Source: an uncultured Clostridia bacterium
Lineage (GTDB): Bacteria > Bacillota > Clostridia > Christensenellales > Borkfalkiaceae
DNA length: 16,302 nucleotides
Assembly (NCBI GenBank): GCA_934254725.1
Contig: CAKQLR010000044.1
Coordinates: 1 to 16,302 of the forward strand
Reading direction: 5' to 3'
Under the pieces are notes generated by a model that saw only the letters and a program-made list of their open reading frames with translations, ran no database searches and was not told the origin of the DNA. This document shows positions 1-5,958 of the stretch, piece after piece; within the stretch, counting starts at the first letter, position 1; each line of letters opens with the position of its first letter. A program made the position numbers and the translations under genes.

Positions 1-527
1 CATGCAAAGGGAAAGGTACTTCCGTTAAAAATCAGACTGTCAAGTTCGACATACCCGCAGGTGCGGATAACGGCAGTTATATAAGACGTAAAGGTTACGG
101 CGAAACTCCCGATTACGGCGGAGAACCGGGCGATCTTATCGTTATGTTTACCGTTAAGGAACATAGAATATTTAAACGTAAAGATTTCGACTTATACGTT
201 ACCGTTCCTATCGACTTTAAAACGGCTTGTCTTGGCGGTAAAATACTTATTCCTGCGCTCGATAAACCTTTTGAATACTCCGTTCCCGACGGAATTCAGA
301 GCGGAAAAGTTGTGGTTATGCGCGGCAAAGGTATAAAAGGCAGATCACGTACGGGCGATATGTTTGTTACATTCCAGGTTGAAACGCCCACCAAGCTTTC
401 AAACGACCAGAAGAAAGCGATTAACGAGCTTTGCGACGGAATAACTTCCCGTCAAAGCCCCGCAATCAATTCCTTTAAAGAAAATATGGGAAAAGAATAC
501 GGCGTAGATCCGTATGTTAATAAATAA
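1..527 (+). CDS. dnaJ: Chaperone DnaJ, C-terminal part (5' end outside window)
   Basis: This is the 3' part of the Hsp40 co-chaperone that delivers unfolded clients to DnaK and stimulates its ATPase. The reading frame is open from base 3. It begins inside the last zinc-finger repeat (CKGKG, the second half of a CxxCxGxG motif). The C-terminal client-binding beta domains follow: an IPAGADNG segment, an IRRKGYGE segment, EHRIFKRKDFDLY and the GKGIKG loop. About 174 residues are visible, so the J domain, the Gly/Phe region and most of the zinc finger lie upstream of the window. The protein ends in a short tail (YGVDPYVNK). A bidirectional terminator follows at once. In Firmicutes dnaJ usually closes an hrcA-grpE-dnaK-dnaJ operon. 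That operon would be expected just upstream and would supply the HrcA repressor for the CIRCE site near groES, but this is inference. Confidence 0.95.
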   Translation, partial: CKGKGTSVKNQTVKFDIPAGADNGSYIRRKGYGETPDYGGEPGDLIVMFTVKEHRIFKRKDFDLYVTVPIDFKTACLGGKILIPALDKPFEYSVPDGIQSGKVVVMRGKGIKGRSRTGDMFVTFQVETPTKLSNDQKKAINELCDGITSRQSPAINSFKENMGKEYGVDPYVNK

Positions 528-570
528 AAAAAGCGGCGTGATCTGTTTAAAATCACGTCGCTTTTCGTTT
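528..570. terminator. Bidirectional intrinsic terminator between dnaJ and ung
   Basis: An 11-bp stem pairs 532-542 (AGCGGCGTGAT) with 552-562 (ATCACGTCGCT), with one G-T wobble and a 9-base loop. A run of A precedes the left arm and a run of T follows the right arm, so it can stop transcription from both convergent genes. Confidence 0.88.
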
Positions 571-576
571 ATGAAT

Positions 577-1245
577 TTATAGTTGCCAGTTGATAGGCTC
601 TTTGCCGTTTTTAATTAAAAAATCGTTGCACTTCGAAAAATGTTTGCATCCGAAAAATCCGTTATAAGCCGAAAGAGGAGAGGGATGTGCGCATTCAAGA
701 ACGAGGTGCTTTTTTGAATTAATAAGATATTTTTTACTTCTTGCGTTTCCGCCCCAAAGCATAAATACCATGGGCTCTTCTCTGTCGGAAACTTTTTTTA
801 TTACCTCGTCCGTAAATTGCTGCCAACCGCAGTCCTTGTGAGAATTCGCGGCGCCCGCTCTCACGGTAAGCACCGTGTTTAAAAGTAATACGCCTTCTTT
901 CGCCCAGGATGTAAGATCCCCGAATTCTGGCGGTTCTGTTATACCCAAGTCGTCTTTGATTTCTTTATAAATATTTTTAAGCGACGGTGGCGGTTCAACA
1001 CCTTTTTTTACCGAAAAACAAAGTCCGTGCGCCTGCCCTTCATTATGGTACGGGTCCTGACCTAAAATCACGCATTTTATTTTATCGTAAGGAGTCAGCC
1101 TGAAACAATTATATAAATCGTTCATGGGCGGGTAAATTGTTCTGGTAAAATATTCTTTTTTTAAAAATTCTCTTATTTTCTTATAATTTTCGCTTTCAAA
1201 AACGTCTTTGAGAACTTCGTCCCAACCTCCGCCGAGAGAAATCAT
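577..1245 (-). CDS. ung: Uracil-DNA glycosylase (family 1)
   Basis: This enzyme removes uracil from DNA by hydrolysing the N-glycosidic bond, the first step of base excision repair in the cytoplasm. The 222 residues are the usual length for family 1 UNG. Residues 62-67 are GQDPYH, with Asp64 as the water-activating residue. Residues 84-88 hold the Pro-rich loop, Asn123 lies in LLNTVLTV and fits the uracil-reading asparagine, and residues 187-192 are HPSPLS, with His187 as the catalytic histidine and minor-groove loop. These residue numbers coincide with those of the E. coli enzyme. The start is supported by an ACGGAGGAT ribosome site just upstream. The gene is monocistronic, convergent with dnaJ and divergent from the ferritin-like gene. 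Confidence 0.97.
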   Translation of the reverse strand: MISLGGGWDEVLKDVFESENYKKIREFLKKEYFTRTIYPPMNDLYNCFRLTPYDKIKCVILGQDPYHNEGQAHGLCFSVKKGVEPPPSLKNIYKEIKDDLGITEPPEFGDLTSWAKEGVLLLNTVLTVRAGAANSHKDCGWQQFTDEVIKKVSDREEPMVFMLWGGNARSKKYLINSKKHLVLECAHPSPLSAYNGFFGCKHFSKCNDFLIKNGKEPINWQL

Positions 1246-1270
1246 ATCTTTTTATCCTCCGTATATTATT

Positions 1271-1299
1271 ATCTTATCATTTTTAGAAATTTTTGTCAA
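1271..1299 (-). promoter_or_regulatory. Predicted sigma-A promoter of ung
   Basis: On the minus strand a perfect TTGACA (1294-1299) is followed after 17 bases by TAAGAT (1271-1276), which is preceded by TGA as in an extended -10. The predicted start lies close to 1264, just ahead of the ribosome site. Confidence 0.6.
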
Positions 1300-1348
1300 C
1301 GTGTATAAGCTTTTTTAAAAAAGTCAATAACGAAAGCGGAGGATAAAA

Positions 1349-2593
1349 ATGAACCCTTTTGAACAAATAAAAAAGAATGAAAAGACAAAGTATTACTCTT
1401 TAAAGAATCTGTCGCTGAAAAGTTACGATAAGTATGAGCTCAGCCCTTATTCCAAGACCCGTATTATTTTAATGAACGGTGCGGAATTTGAGTCAAACTG
1501 GTTCTATCATCAATTTGCTCGCCATTGCCATAACGAAGATATTCGCCGCGAAATAGCAAGAATACGTAGAGTCGAACAACAACAGCAAAAAAGAATCGCT
1601 TCATTGAAGCCTATAAACGAAACCATTCTCGAAACCACTCTCAGTTACGAGCAGCTTGCAGTAGACCTTACTGCCATCCTCGCAAAAACAGAAGCTAACC
1701 CCGCCGTTCGCGACCAGCTTAATTTCGCGTTGCTTGAAGACTTCGACCACCTCTATCGTTTTACCGATATGCTTGAAATGGAGGAGGGCGGCAACTACAA
1801 AAAGTTAATAGGAAACTATACCGAAATCATGCCCGGCAGACCTACCATTGCGGAACACAGAAACCCGCCGGACGATATAAGGAAACCGATAAATTCTTTC
1901 TATCAGGACGTTCAGACGAAGTTAAACGTAAATATTATTACGGCAGCAGAACAACAAACGATGAATTTCTATATGAATCTCGGCTCCTATTATCACAGCG
2001 AAACGGGCAGAAAACTTTATTCCGAAATCGCTATGATAGAAGAACAGCACGTTTCGGGATACGAAAGCCTTCTTGATACCGAGTGCACTTGGCTTGAAAA
2101 CATGGTAATGCACGAATATACCGAATGTTATCTTTATTATTCGTGCTATATGGACGAAACCAATCCGTATCTTAAATCGATATGGGAGAAACACTACGAC
2201 GACGAGCTTCACCATTTATATATGGCTGTTTCGCTTCTCGAAAAATACGAAGGTAAATCTGCGGCATATGTTTTCCCCGAACAAAATTTCCCGAGACTTT
2301 TAAAGTTTGCCGAAAACAAAAAATATATCAGAGAAGTTTTAAAGAATATAAGACTTACTTCTCAGCTTGACGCGTATAAGGACGTAAGCAAGCTAATGCC
2401 TAACAATACGTTTTCCGTTTATCAAAAAGCCGTTATCGGCAATGTAAACGATATACCGAGTCATAAGATAATCGAGGAATATATAAAGAAAAATTCTACC
2501 GATTTGAGGTATGAAACGGCACCGCATCCAGAAAAAGCTCTACAGGACAGAAAGACCGACAACACTTCTATCGGCAGGGTAAAAGATGCTTAA
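1349..2593 (+). CDS. Tandem ferritin-like (rubrerythrin-type) di-iron protein, function unknown
   Basis: I do not recognise a named family, but metal-binding motifs are visible. Residues about 191-302 look like a four-helix ferritin-like bundle with ligands E201, E231xxH234, E256 and E286xxH289. Residues about 36-147 align to it without gaps at an offset of 155. By hand I count about 28 identities in 112 positions. The ligand positions there are E46, E76xxQ79, E101 and D131xxH134, so the first site is altered while the second has two canonical ExxH motifs. A linker (PGRPTIAEHRNPP, from 162) joins them, and an unassigned tail of about 110 residues follows (304-414). There is no signal peptide or membrane segment, so it is probably cytosolic or within a spore. 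A GGAGG site precedes the ATG, and a strong terminator follows. By family analogy it may bind iron or manganese and handle peroxide or store metal; this is inference. Confidence 0.7.
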   Translation: MNPFEQIKKNEKTKYYSLKNLSLKSYDKYELSPYSKTRIILMNGAEFESNWFYHQFARHCHNEDIRREIARIRRVEQQQQKRIASLKPINETILETTLSYEQLAVDLTAILAKTEANPAVRDQLNFALLEDFDHLYRFTDMLEMEEGGNYKKLIGNYTEIMPGRPTIAEHRNPPDDIRKPINSFYQDVQTKLNVNIITAAEQQTMNFYMNLGSYYHSETGRKLYSEIAMIEEQHVSGYESLLDTECTWLENMVMHEYTECYLYYSCYMDETNPYLKSIWEKHYDDELHHLYMAVSLLEKYEGKSAAYVFPEQNFPRLLKFAENKKYIREVLKNIRLTSQLDAYKDVSKLMPNNTFSVYQKAVIGNVNDIPSHKIIEEYIKKNSTDLRYETAPHPEKALQDRKTDNTSIGRVKDA

Positions 2594-2600
2594 AATTAAA

Positions 2601-2634
2601 GGGCACGTAGTAAATACGTGCCCATATTTTTTAT
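2601..2634. terminator. Intrinsic terminator after the ferritin-like gene
   Basis: A perfect 9-bp stem (GGGCACGTA at 2601-2609 with TACGTGCCC at 2615-2623) has a 5-base loop, followed by ATATTTTTT. It stops plus-strand transcription. Lying between convergent genes, it may also act weakly for spoVG. Confidence 0.9.
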
Positions 2635-2644
2635 AAATTTATTT

Positions 2645-2905
2645 CTATTTTTCCGATTGTTCTTCAAAAGCCTTTAAAACAAGCGAACTTATTTCGTTTC
2701 TAACTTCCGGACGAATGGGGTGAGCTATGTCTTTGAACTCTCCGTCCTTAGTTCTTCTTGAAGGCATTGCTACGAAAAGCTGTTCGTTACCTTGTATAAT
2801 TCTCAGGTCATGTACGACGAAGCAATCGTCTATGGTTATCGAGGCAACGCCTTTTAGTTTTTCGTCTCCCTGTACGGTACGCACTCTGATGTCTGTAATC
2901 TGCAT
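2645..2905 (-). CDS. spoVG: SpoVG family RNA/DNA-binding regulator
   Basis: SpoVG is a small nucleic-acid-binding protein of Firmicutes, involved in asymmetric division and cortex formation during sporulation and in global regulation. The 86 residues carry family landmarks: MQITDIRVRT at the start, ASITIDDCFVVHDLRII in the first strand-helix region, then FVAMPSRRTKDGEFKDIAHP (45-64), the most conserved segment. The frame is open further upstream, but the family start MQITD, with an AGGTAGGA ribosome site just before it, fixes the start at base 2905. In many Clostridia spoVG lies near murC or purR, and here it is divergent from murC, which supports the call. A good sigma-A-type promoter lies upstream. 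Confidence 0.95.
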   Translation of the reverse strand: MQITDIRVRTVQGDEKLKGVASITIDDCFVVHDLRIIQGNEQLFVAMPSRRTKDGEFKDIAHPIRPEVRNEISSLVLKAFEEQSEK

Positions 2906-2951
2906 AATTTTCCTACCTTTTATATTTTTGAGCAATTTTACTTGCTTTATA

Positions 2952-2980
2952 ATTATAACACCTGAACATTGTAAATTCAA
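2952..2980 (-). promoter_or_regulatory. Predicted sigma-A promoter of spoVG
   Basis: On the minus strand TTGAAT (2975-2980) and TATAAT (2952-2957) are exactly 17 bases apart, and the -10 has the extended TGT in front. In Bacillus subtilis spoVG is transcribed by sigma-H; this site reads as an ordinary vegetative promoter. Confidence 0.65.
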
Positions 2981-3047
2981 GGCAACTGCGCTATTTTTTA
3001 CCATATTTTCACAGTATAAACACATATTGAAGCAAAATTTAAAGTAA

Positions 3048-3065
3048 ATACATTTTAAAATGTAT
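3048..3065. repeat. Perfect 18-bp palindrome in the spoVG-murC intergenic region
   Basis: Two 9-base arms (ATACATTTT and AAAATGTAT) abut without a spacer. The site lies about 40 bases before the murC start codon and about 70 bases upstream of the spoVG -35 box. It could be an operator, but it is very AT-rich and no regulator is known here. Confidence 0.4.
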
Positions 3066-3092
3066 AGCAGAACAAAAGACGAAAAATTTTCA

Positions 3093-3098
3093 TATTAT
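3093..3098 (+). promoter_or_regulatory. Possible -10 box for a leaderless murC transcript
   Basis: TATTAT ends 5 bases before the murC GTG, so transcription would begin at or next to the start codon. No clear -35 hexamer is visible at the right distance. The support is the missing ribosome site plus the same geometry at two other genes in this window. Confidence 0.3.
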
Positions 3099-3103
3099 GT
3101 TGC

Positions 3104-4432
3104 GTGGAAAAAAGTTTTTTATTTAACAGAGTACATTTGACGGGCGTCGGCGGAATAAGCATGTCGTCTATTGCGAAATTACTGCTTCTTAACGGTTTCG
3201 AGGTATCCGGAAGCGATATAAAACGCAACGAAAAAATAGACGAGCTTTGCGACATAGGGATGAGATTCTTTTCAGGTCATTCCCGAAATAACGTGCACGA
3301 TGCAGAGCTACTGATTTACAACTCCGCAATTAAAGAAGATAACGAAGAGATAAAACAAGCGACAGAAGCAGGAATACCCGTTTTTAACCGAATGGAATTT
3401 CTTTCTCTTATAGCGGACGGATTTAAAACAAAAGTCGGAATAGCAGGATGCCACGGGAAAACCACATGTACCGGCATGGTCGCTACCGTATTAGAATGTG
3501 CTGAAAAAAATTTTTACGCGCACATAGGCGGCGACGTAATTCCTTTCGGTAATTGTTTATATACCGGCAACGAAATTTTCCTGTCCGAAATATGCGAATA
3601 CAAAAGGAATGCAGACCTTTTCACCGCCGATATAGCTGCGGTAACGAACGTGGGTTTCGATCACCCAGATTGTTATAAAAATAAAAGCGAAATAGCTGAA
3701 ACATATATTTCTTTTCTTAAAAGGGCAAAAACGCGCATTATCAATTCCGACGACGAAATACTTCATTCCATCCCTCTAAAATACGTTTCGTTCGGACTAA
3801 AAAACGGAGACATAACAGCAGAGAATATTAAAGAAACAAAAGAGGGGGTTGTCTTTGAAATTATATGCGACGGCAAAAGATATAAAACAAAGTTAAAAGT
3901 TCACGGCGAATACAATGTATACAACGCATTATGCGCTTTTTGTATTTGTAAAACTCTGAAGGTAAACGAAAATACGATTATAGAAGGGCTTGAAGCGTTT
4001 AATGGTATAAAACGCAGATTTGAAAAAACGGGAACAATCAACGGCGTTCCTGTTATTTGCGATTACGCTCATCACCCCGAAGAAATCAAAAATTGTATAA
4101 GAACGGCAGAGGGGATTTACGGTAAAAACATAGCGGTTGTTTTTCAACCGCATACATATTCTCGCACCAAAGCATTGCTGAATGAATTCGTAAACGCATT
4201 AAATACGTGCGACACCTTGTGTTTGTATAAAACCTTCCCGGCGAGGGAAACATTCGATAGAGAGGGGGAAGCCGCCGTAATAAGCGACAGAATCCCTCAA
4301 TCATACTATTCGGATACCGAAGTAGAACTAAAAAAATACCTGCGCAAAGCAACAGAAAAAGTAAAACTTGTTTTGGTGCTCGGCGCAGGCGATATTTATG
4401 ATATTATAAAGAAGACAGCAAAAGCTAATTAA
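3104..4432 (+). CDS. murC: UDP-N-acetylmuramate--L-alanine ligase (MurC)
   Basis: MurC adds L-alanine to UDP-N-acetylmuramate using ATP, the first amino-acid step of peptidoglycan precursor synthesis in the cytosol. The 442 residues match the short Gram-positive type. In order they show the Rossmann motif GVGGIS (14-19), the ATP loop GCHGKTT (115-121, where GTHGKTT is usual), a SEICEYKRN segment (about 161) like the EACEY form of clostridial MurC, NVGFDH (182-187), GEYNVYNAL (269-277), DYAHHPEEI (320-328) and FQPHTYSRT (347-355). The GTG start is forced: an in-frame TAG lies at 3065-3067 and no other ATG, GTG or TTG falls between it and the Rossmann motif. No ribosome-binding site precedes it. 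The 3' end overlaps the convergent dehydrogenase-like gene by 8 bases, with no terminator between them. Confidence 0.93.
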   Translation: MEKSFLFNRVHLTGVGGISMSSIAKLLLLNGFEVSGSDIKRNEKIDELCDIGMRFFSGHSRNNVHDAELLIYNSAIKEDNEEIKQATEAGIPVFNRMEFLSLIADGFKTKVGIAGCHGKTTCTGMVATVLECAEKNFYAHIGGDVIPFGNCLYTGNEIFLSEICEYKRNADLFTADIAAVTNVGFDHPDCYKNKSEIAETYISFLKRAKTRIINSDDEILHSIPLKYVSFGLKNGDITAENIKETKEGVVFEIICDGKRYKTKLKVHGEYNVYNALCAFCICKTLKVNENTIIEGLEAFNGIKRRFEKTGTINGVPVICDYAHHPEEIKNCIRTAEGIYGKNIAVVFQPHTYSRTKALLNEFVNALNTCDTLCLYKTFPARETFDREGEAAVISDRIPQSYYSDTEVELKKYLRKATEKVKLVLVLGAGDIYDIIKKTAKAN

Positions 4433-5447
4433 ACATATCTATAATTACGTTGGGAACATCCTGCTCTGCTTTCAGAAGTTCGTCTCCTTTTTTAAAGACG
4501 TTGGAAAGTTCTCTCAAAGGAGTGTTTTGAATATTGAAGTTGTGCATGTTTATCGCGTGGTTTGCAATAAGATTTATGCTCGTTTCGGTGTTACCGTATC
4601 CGTTAGCTATACAATAGAAGTGCAGCTGCTTCTGCATCGCCTGAACGAAATTAACCCTCAGATTGGAATAGTTAAAGCCGGCAAATGCAACGATAGCGTT
4701 TGCTCTTGAAATTCTCAGCGCCGCCTCGGTATTTATTCCGCAGTTTGCGACGTAAACGACCTTAGGCGTCATTCTTCCGCCCGTCAGCTCGGAAACTTCT
4801 TTTTCAATTTTCGCATCAGCTTTAAGCGTGTAATATATACCCGAACGTTTAGCCATTTCCAGGGCGTTCTCGTTGTCGTCTATGATGATAGGAACAGCCT
4901 GATAATAAATTATAAGTTGCGCTATTATATTACCGAGGACATTGCCGCCGATTATCGCGACGTGCTCGCCTTTTTGTATTTGCAGTTTATCGATAACCGA
5001 AGCCGCAAGCGAGATATATTCTATAAACAACGCCTCGTTGTCCGAAACGCTCTTGGGCAGGGTGTAGATATTCTCAAAAGGGATAACCGCAAAATCTTTT
5101 AAAAAACCTTCTTCGTTCTTACCTGCTATACGGAAATCGGCACAGTCTTTCGGCTGACCTATCGTGCATGAATAGCAACGTTTACAGTTGGATATAGGCT
5201 CGAGATAAACGCGATTGTTTTTTTCATAACCGTAAGGGTTCTGACCGACCTCAACAATAAGCCCCAAAGCGTTTCTTCCCGGAATTAACGGGTAGTTGCA
5301 TTTATCGTCGCCGTTGTAAAGCATTATATCGTCCTTTGTTATCATTACTTTCGTAACTCTTACCTTTACTTCTTTGGAAAAATCTACTTCCTCCGTCCTT
5401 TTTACGGGTGAAAGTTCGTACGCGCCGTTTAATTGCCAACCTTTCAT
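4425..5447 (-). CDS. Zinc-type alcohol dehydrogenase-like (MDR) protein, catalytic zinc site altered
   Basis: This 340-residue protein belongs by sequence to the medium-chain dehydrogenase/reductase superfamily, whose members oxidise alcohols or polyols with NAD(P). The structural zinc loop is intact (C88, C91, C94, C102, spaced CxxCxxCx7C), and a nucleotide-binding segment IIGGNVLG (165-172) replaces the usual GxGxxG form. At the catalytic zinc site the usual Cys of the CGSD motif is replaced in ITKDD (36-40), and GHE is GRN (57-59). Only an acidic residue near 143 (FIEYIS) might correspond to a ligand. It may therefore be a zinc-independent or non-catalytic member; the substrate is unknown. 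An AAAGGAAA ribosome site precedes the ATG. The gene is monocistronic and convergent with murC, overlapping it by 8 bases. Confidence 0.8.
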   Translation of the reverse strand: MKGWQLNGAYELSPVKRTEEVDFSKEVKVRVTKVMITKDDIMLYNGDDKCNYPLIPGRNALGLIVEVGQNPYGYEKNNRVYLEPISNCKRCYSCTIGQPKDCADFRIAGKNEEGFLKDFAVIPFENIYTLPKSVSDNEALFIEYISLAASVIDKLQIQKGEHVAIIGGNVLGNIIAQLIIYYQAVPIIIDDNENALEMAKRSGIYYTLKADAKIEKEVSELTGGRMTPKVVYVANCGINTEAALRISRANAIVAFAGFNYSNLRVNFVQAMQKQLHFYCIANGYGNTETSINLIANHAINMHNFNIQNTPLRELSNVFKKGDELLKAEQDVPNVIIDMFN

Positions 5448-5478
5448 GTGATAAATTTCCTTTTTAGACTTTTATATT

Positions 5479-5507
5479 ATTCTACTACTTTTAAAAAAAA
5501 TATGCAA
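5479..5507 (-). promoter_or_regulatory. Predicted promoter of the dehydrogenase-like gene
   Basis: On the minus strand TTGCAT (5502-5507) and TAGAAT (5479-5484) are 17 bases apart, about 30 bases before the start codon. The region is AT-rich, so a chance match is possible. Confidence 0.4.
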
Positions 5508-5595
5508 GTTAAAAAGAAATACTCGTCAATAAAATAGCAATATTAAAAATTTTTTAAAAAAAATTATATAAAACGAGAATATTCGGTAAAATCAG

Positions 5596-5624
5596 TTGAC
5601 TTAGAAATGGAAATAGAATATAAT
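5596..5624 (+). promoter_or_regulatory. Predicted sigma-A promoter of rpmE
   Basis: TTGACT (5596-5601) and TATAAT (5619-5624) are 17 bases apart. The stretch from 5448 to here, between two divergent promoters, is AT-rich and shows no gene, riboswitch or strong hairpin. Confidence 0.8.
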
Positions 5625-5657
5625 AAACAAGTATTAACGAGAGAGAGGTGATTTCTT

Positions 5658-5861
5658 ATGAAACCTGAAATTCATCCGAATTATAAGGTAGTGACGGTTC
5701 AGTGCGCTTGCGGTGAAACTTTCCAGACCGGAACCACTAAAAACGTTGACGTCATCAAAGTTGATATCTGCAACAAATGCCATCCTTACTTCACTGGTAA
5801 GCAGAAGCTTGTAGATACTGGCGGACGCGTTGACAAATTTAAGAAGAGATACGGAATTTAA
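5658..5861 (+). CDS. rpmE: 50S ribosomal protein L31, zinc-binding form
   Basis: L31 is a small protein of the large ribosomal subunit that helps bridge the subunits. The 67 residues start with MKPEIHPNY and carry four cysteines, C16 and C18 (CAC) and C38 and C41 (CNKC), followed by HPYFTGKQK. This is the zinc-bearing (C+) form; Firmicutes often also encode a cysteine-free paralogue used under zinc limitation. An AGAGGTGAT ribosome site precedes the ATG. A hairpin terminator follows, and the DUF1385-PrmC and prfA genes come next. This is a common clostridial order that groups translation functions. Confidence 0.97.
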   Translation: MKPEIHPNYKVVTVQCACGETFQTGTTKNVDVIKVDICNKCHPYFTGKQKLVDTGGRVDKFKKRYGI

Positions 5862-5887
5862 TGCGCCATTGCATTTTGGCGTTTTTA
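5862..5887 (+). terminator. Intrinsic terminator after rpmE
   Basis: A short stem (CGCCA at 5864-5868 with TGGCG at 5877-5881, extendable by a G-T pair) is followed directly by TTTTT. The stem is short, so read-through into the next gene is likely. Confidence 0.6.
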
Positions 5888-5909
5888 ATTGTTTGCAGGC
5901 TCAAAACAC

Positions 5910-5938
5910 GGCTCTAAGTGAGAATATTGCTTAGAGCC
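5910..5938 (+). other. Strong stem-loop just before the DUF1385-PrmC gene
   Basis: A perfect 9-bp stem (GGCTCTAAG at 5910-5918 with CTTAGAGCC at 5930-5938) has an 11-base loop and is followed by ATTTTAATA. It could be a second, weak terminator for rpmE. It ends 20 bases before the next start codon and spans the position where that gene's -35 box would lie. Confidence 0.55.
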
Positions 5939-5947
5939 ATTTTAATA

Positions 5948-5953
5948 TATAAT
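5948..5953 (+). promoter_or_regulatory. Possible -10 box for a leaderless DUF1385-prmC transcript
   Basis: A perfect TATAAT ends 5 bases before the ATG. The -35 match is poor (TTGCTT with a 15-base spacer, or TATTGC with 17). The in-frame stop TAA at 5950-5952 lies inside the box, so the ATG at 5959 is the only canonical start upstream of the conserved domain. Confidence 0.4.
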
Positions 5954-5958
5954 GCTTT

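Noticed and set aside
2906..3025. N-terminal extension of SpoVG (40 extra residues)
   Set aside because: The SpoVG family starts at MQITD, a ribosome site precedes it at 2911-2920, and the predicted promoter falls inside the extension.
5448..5595. Riboswitch or leader RNA between the dehydrogenase-like gene and rpmE
   Set aside because: The stretch is AT-rich with only short weak inverted repeats and no conserved riboswitch core; the rpmE leader predicted from its promoter is under 30 bases.
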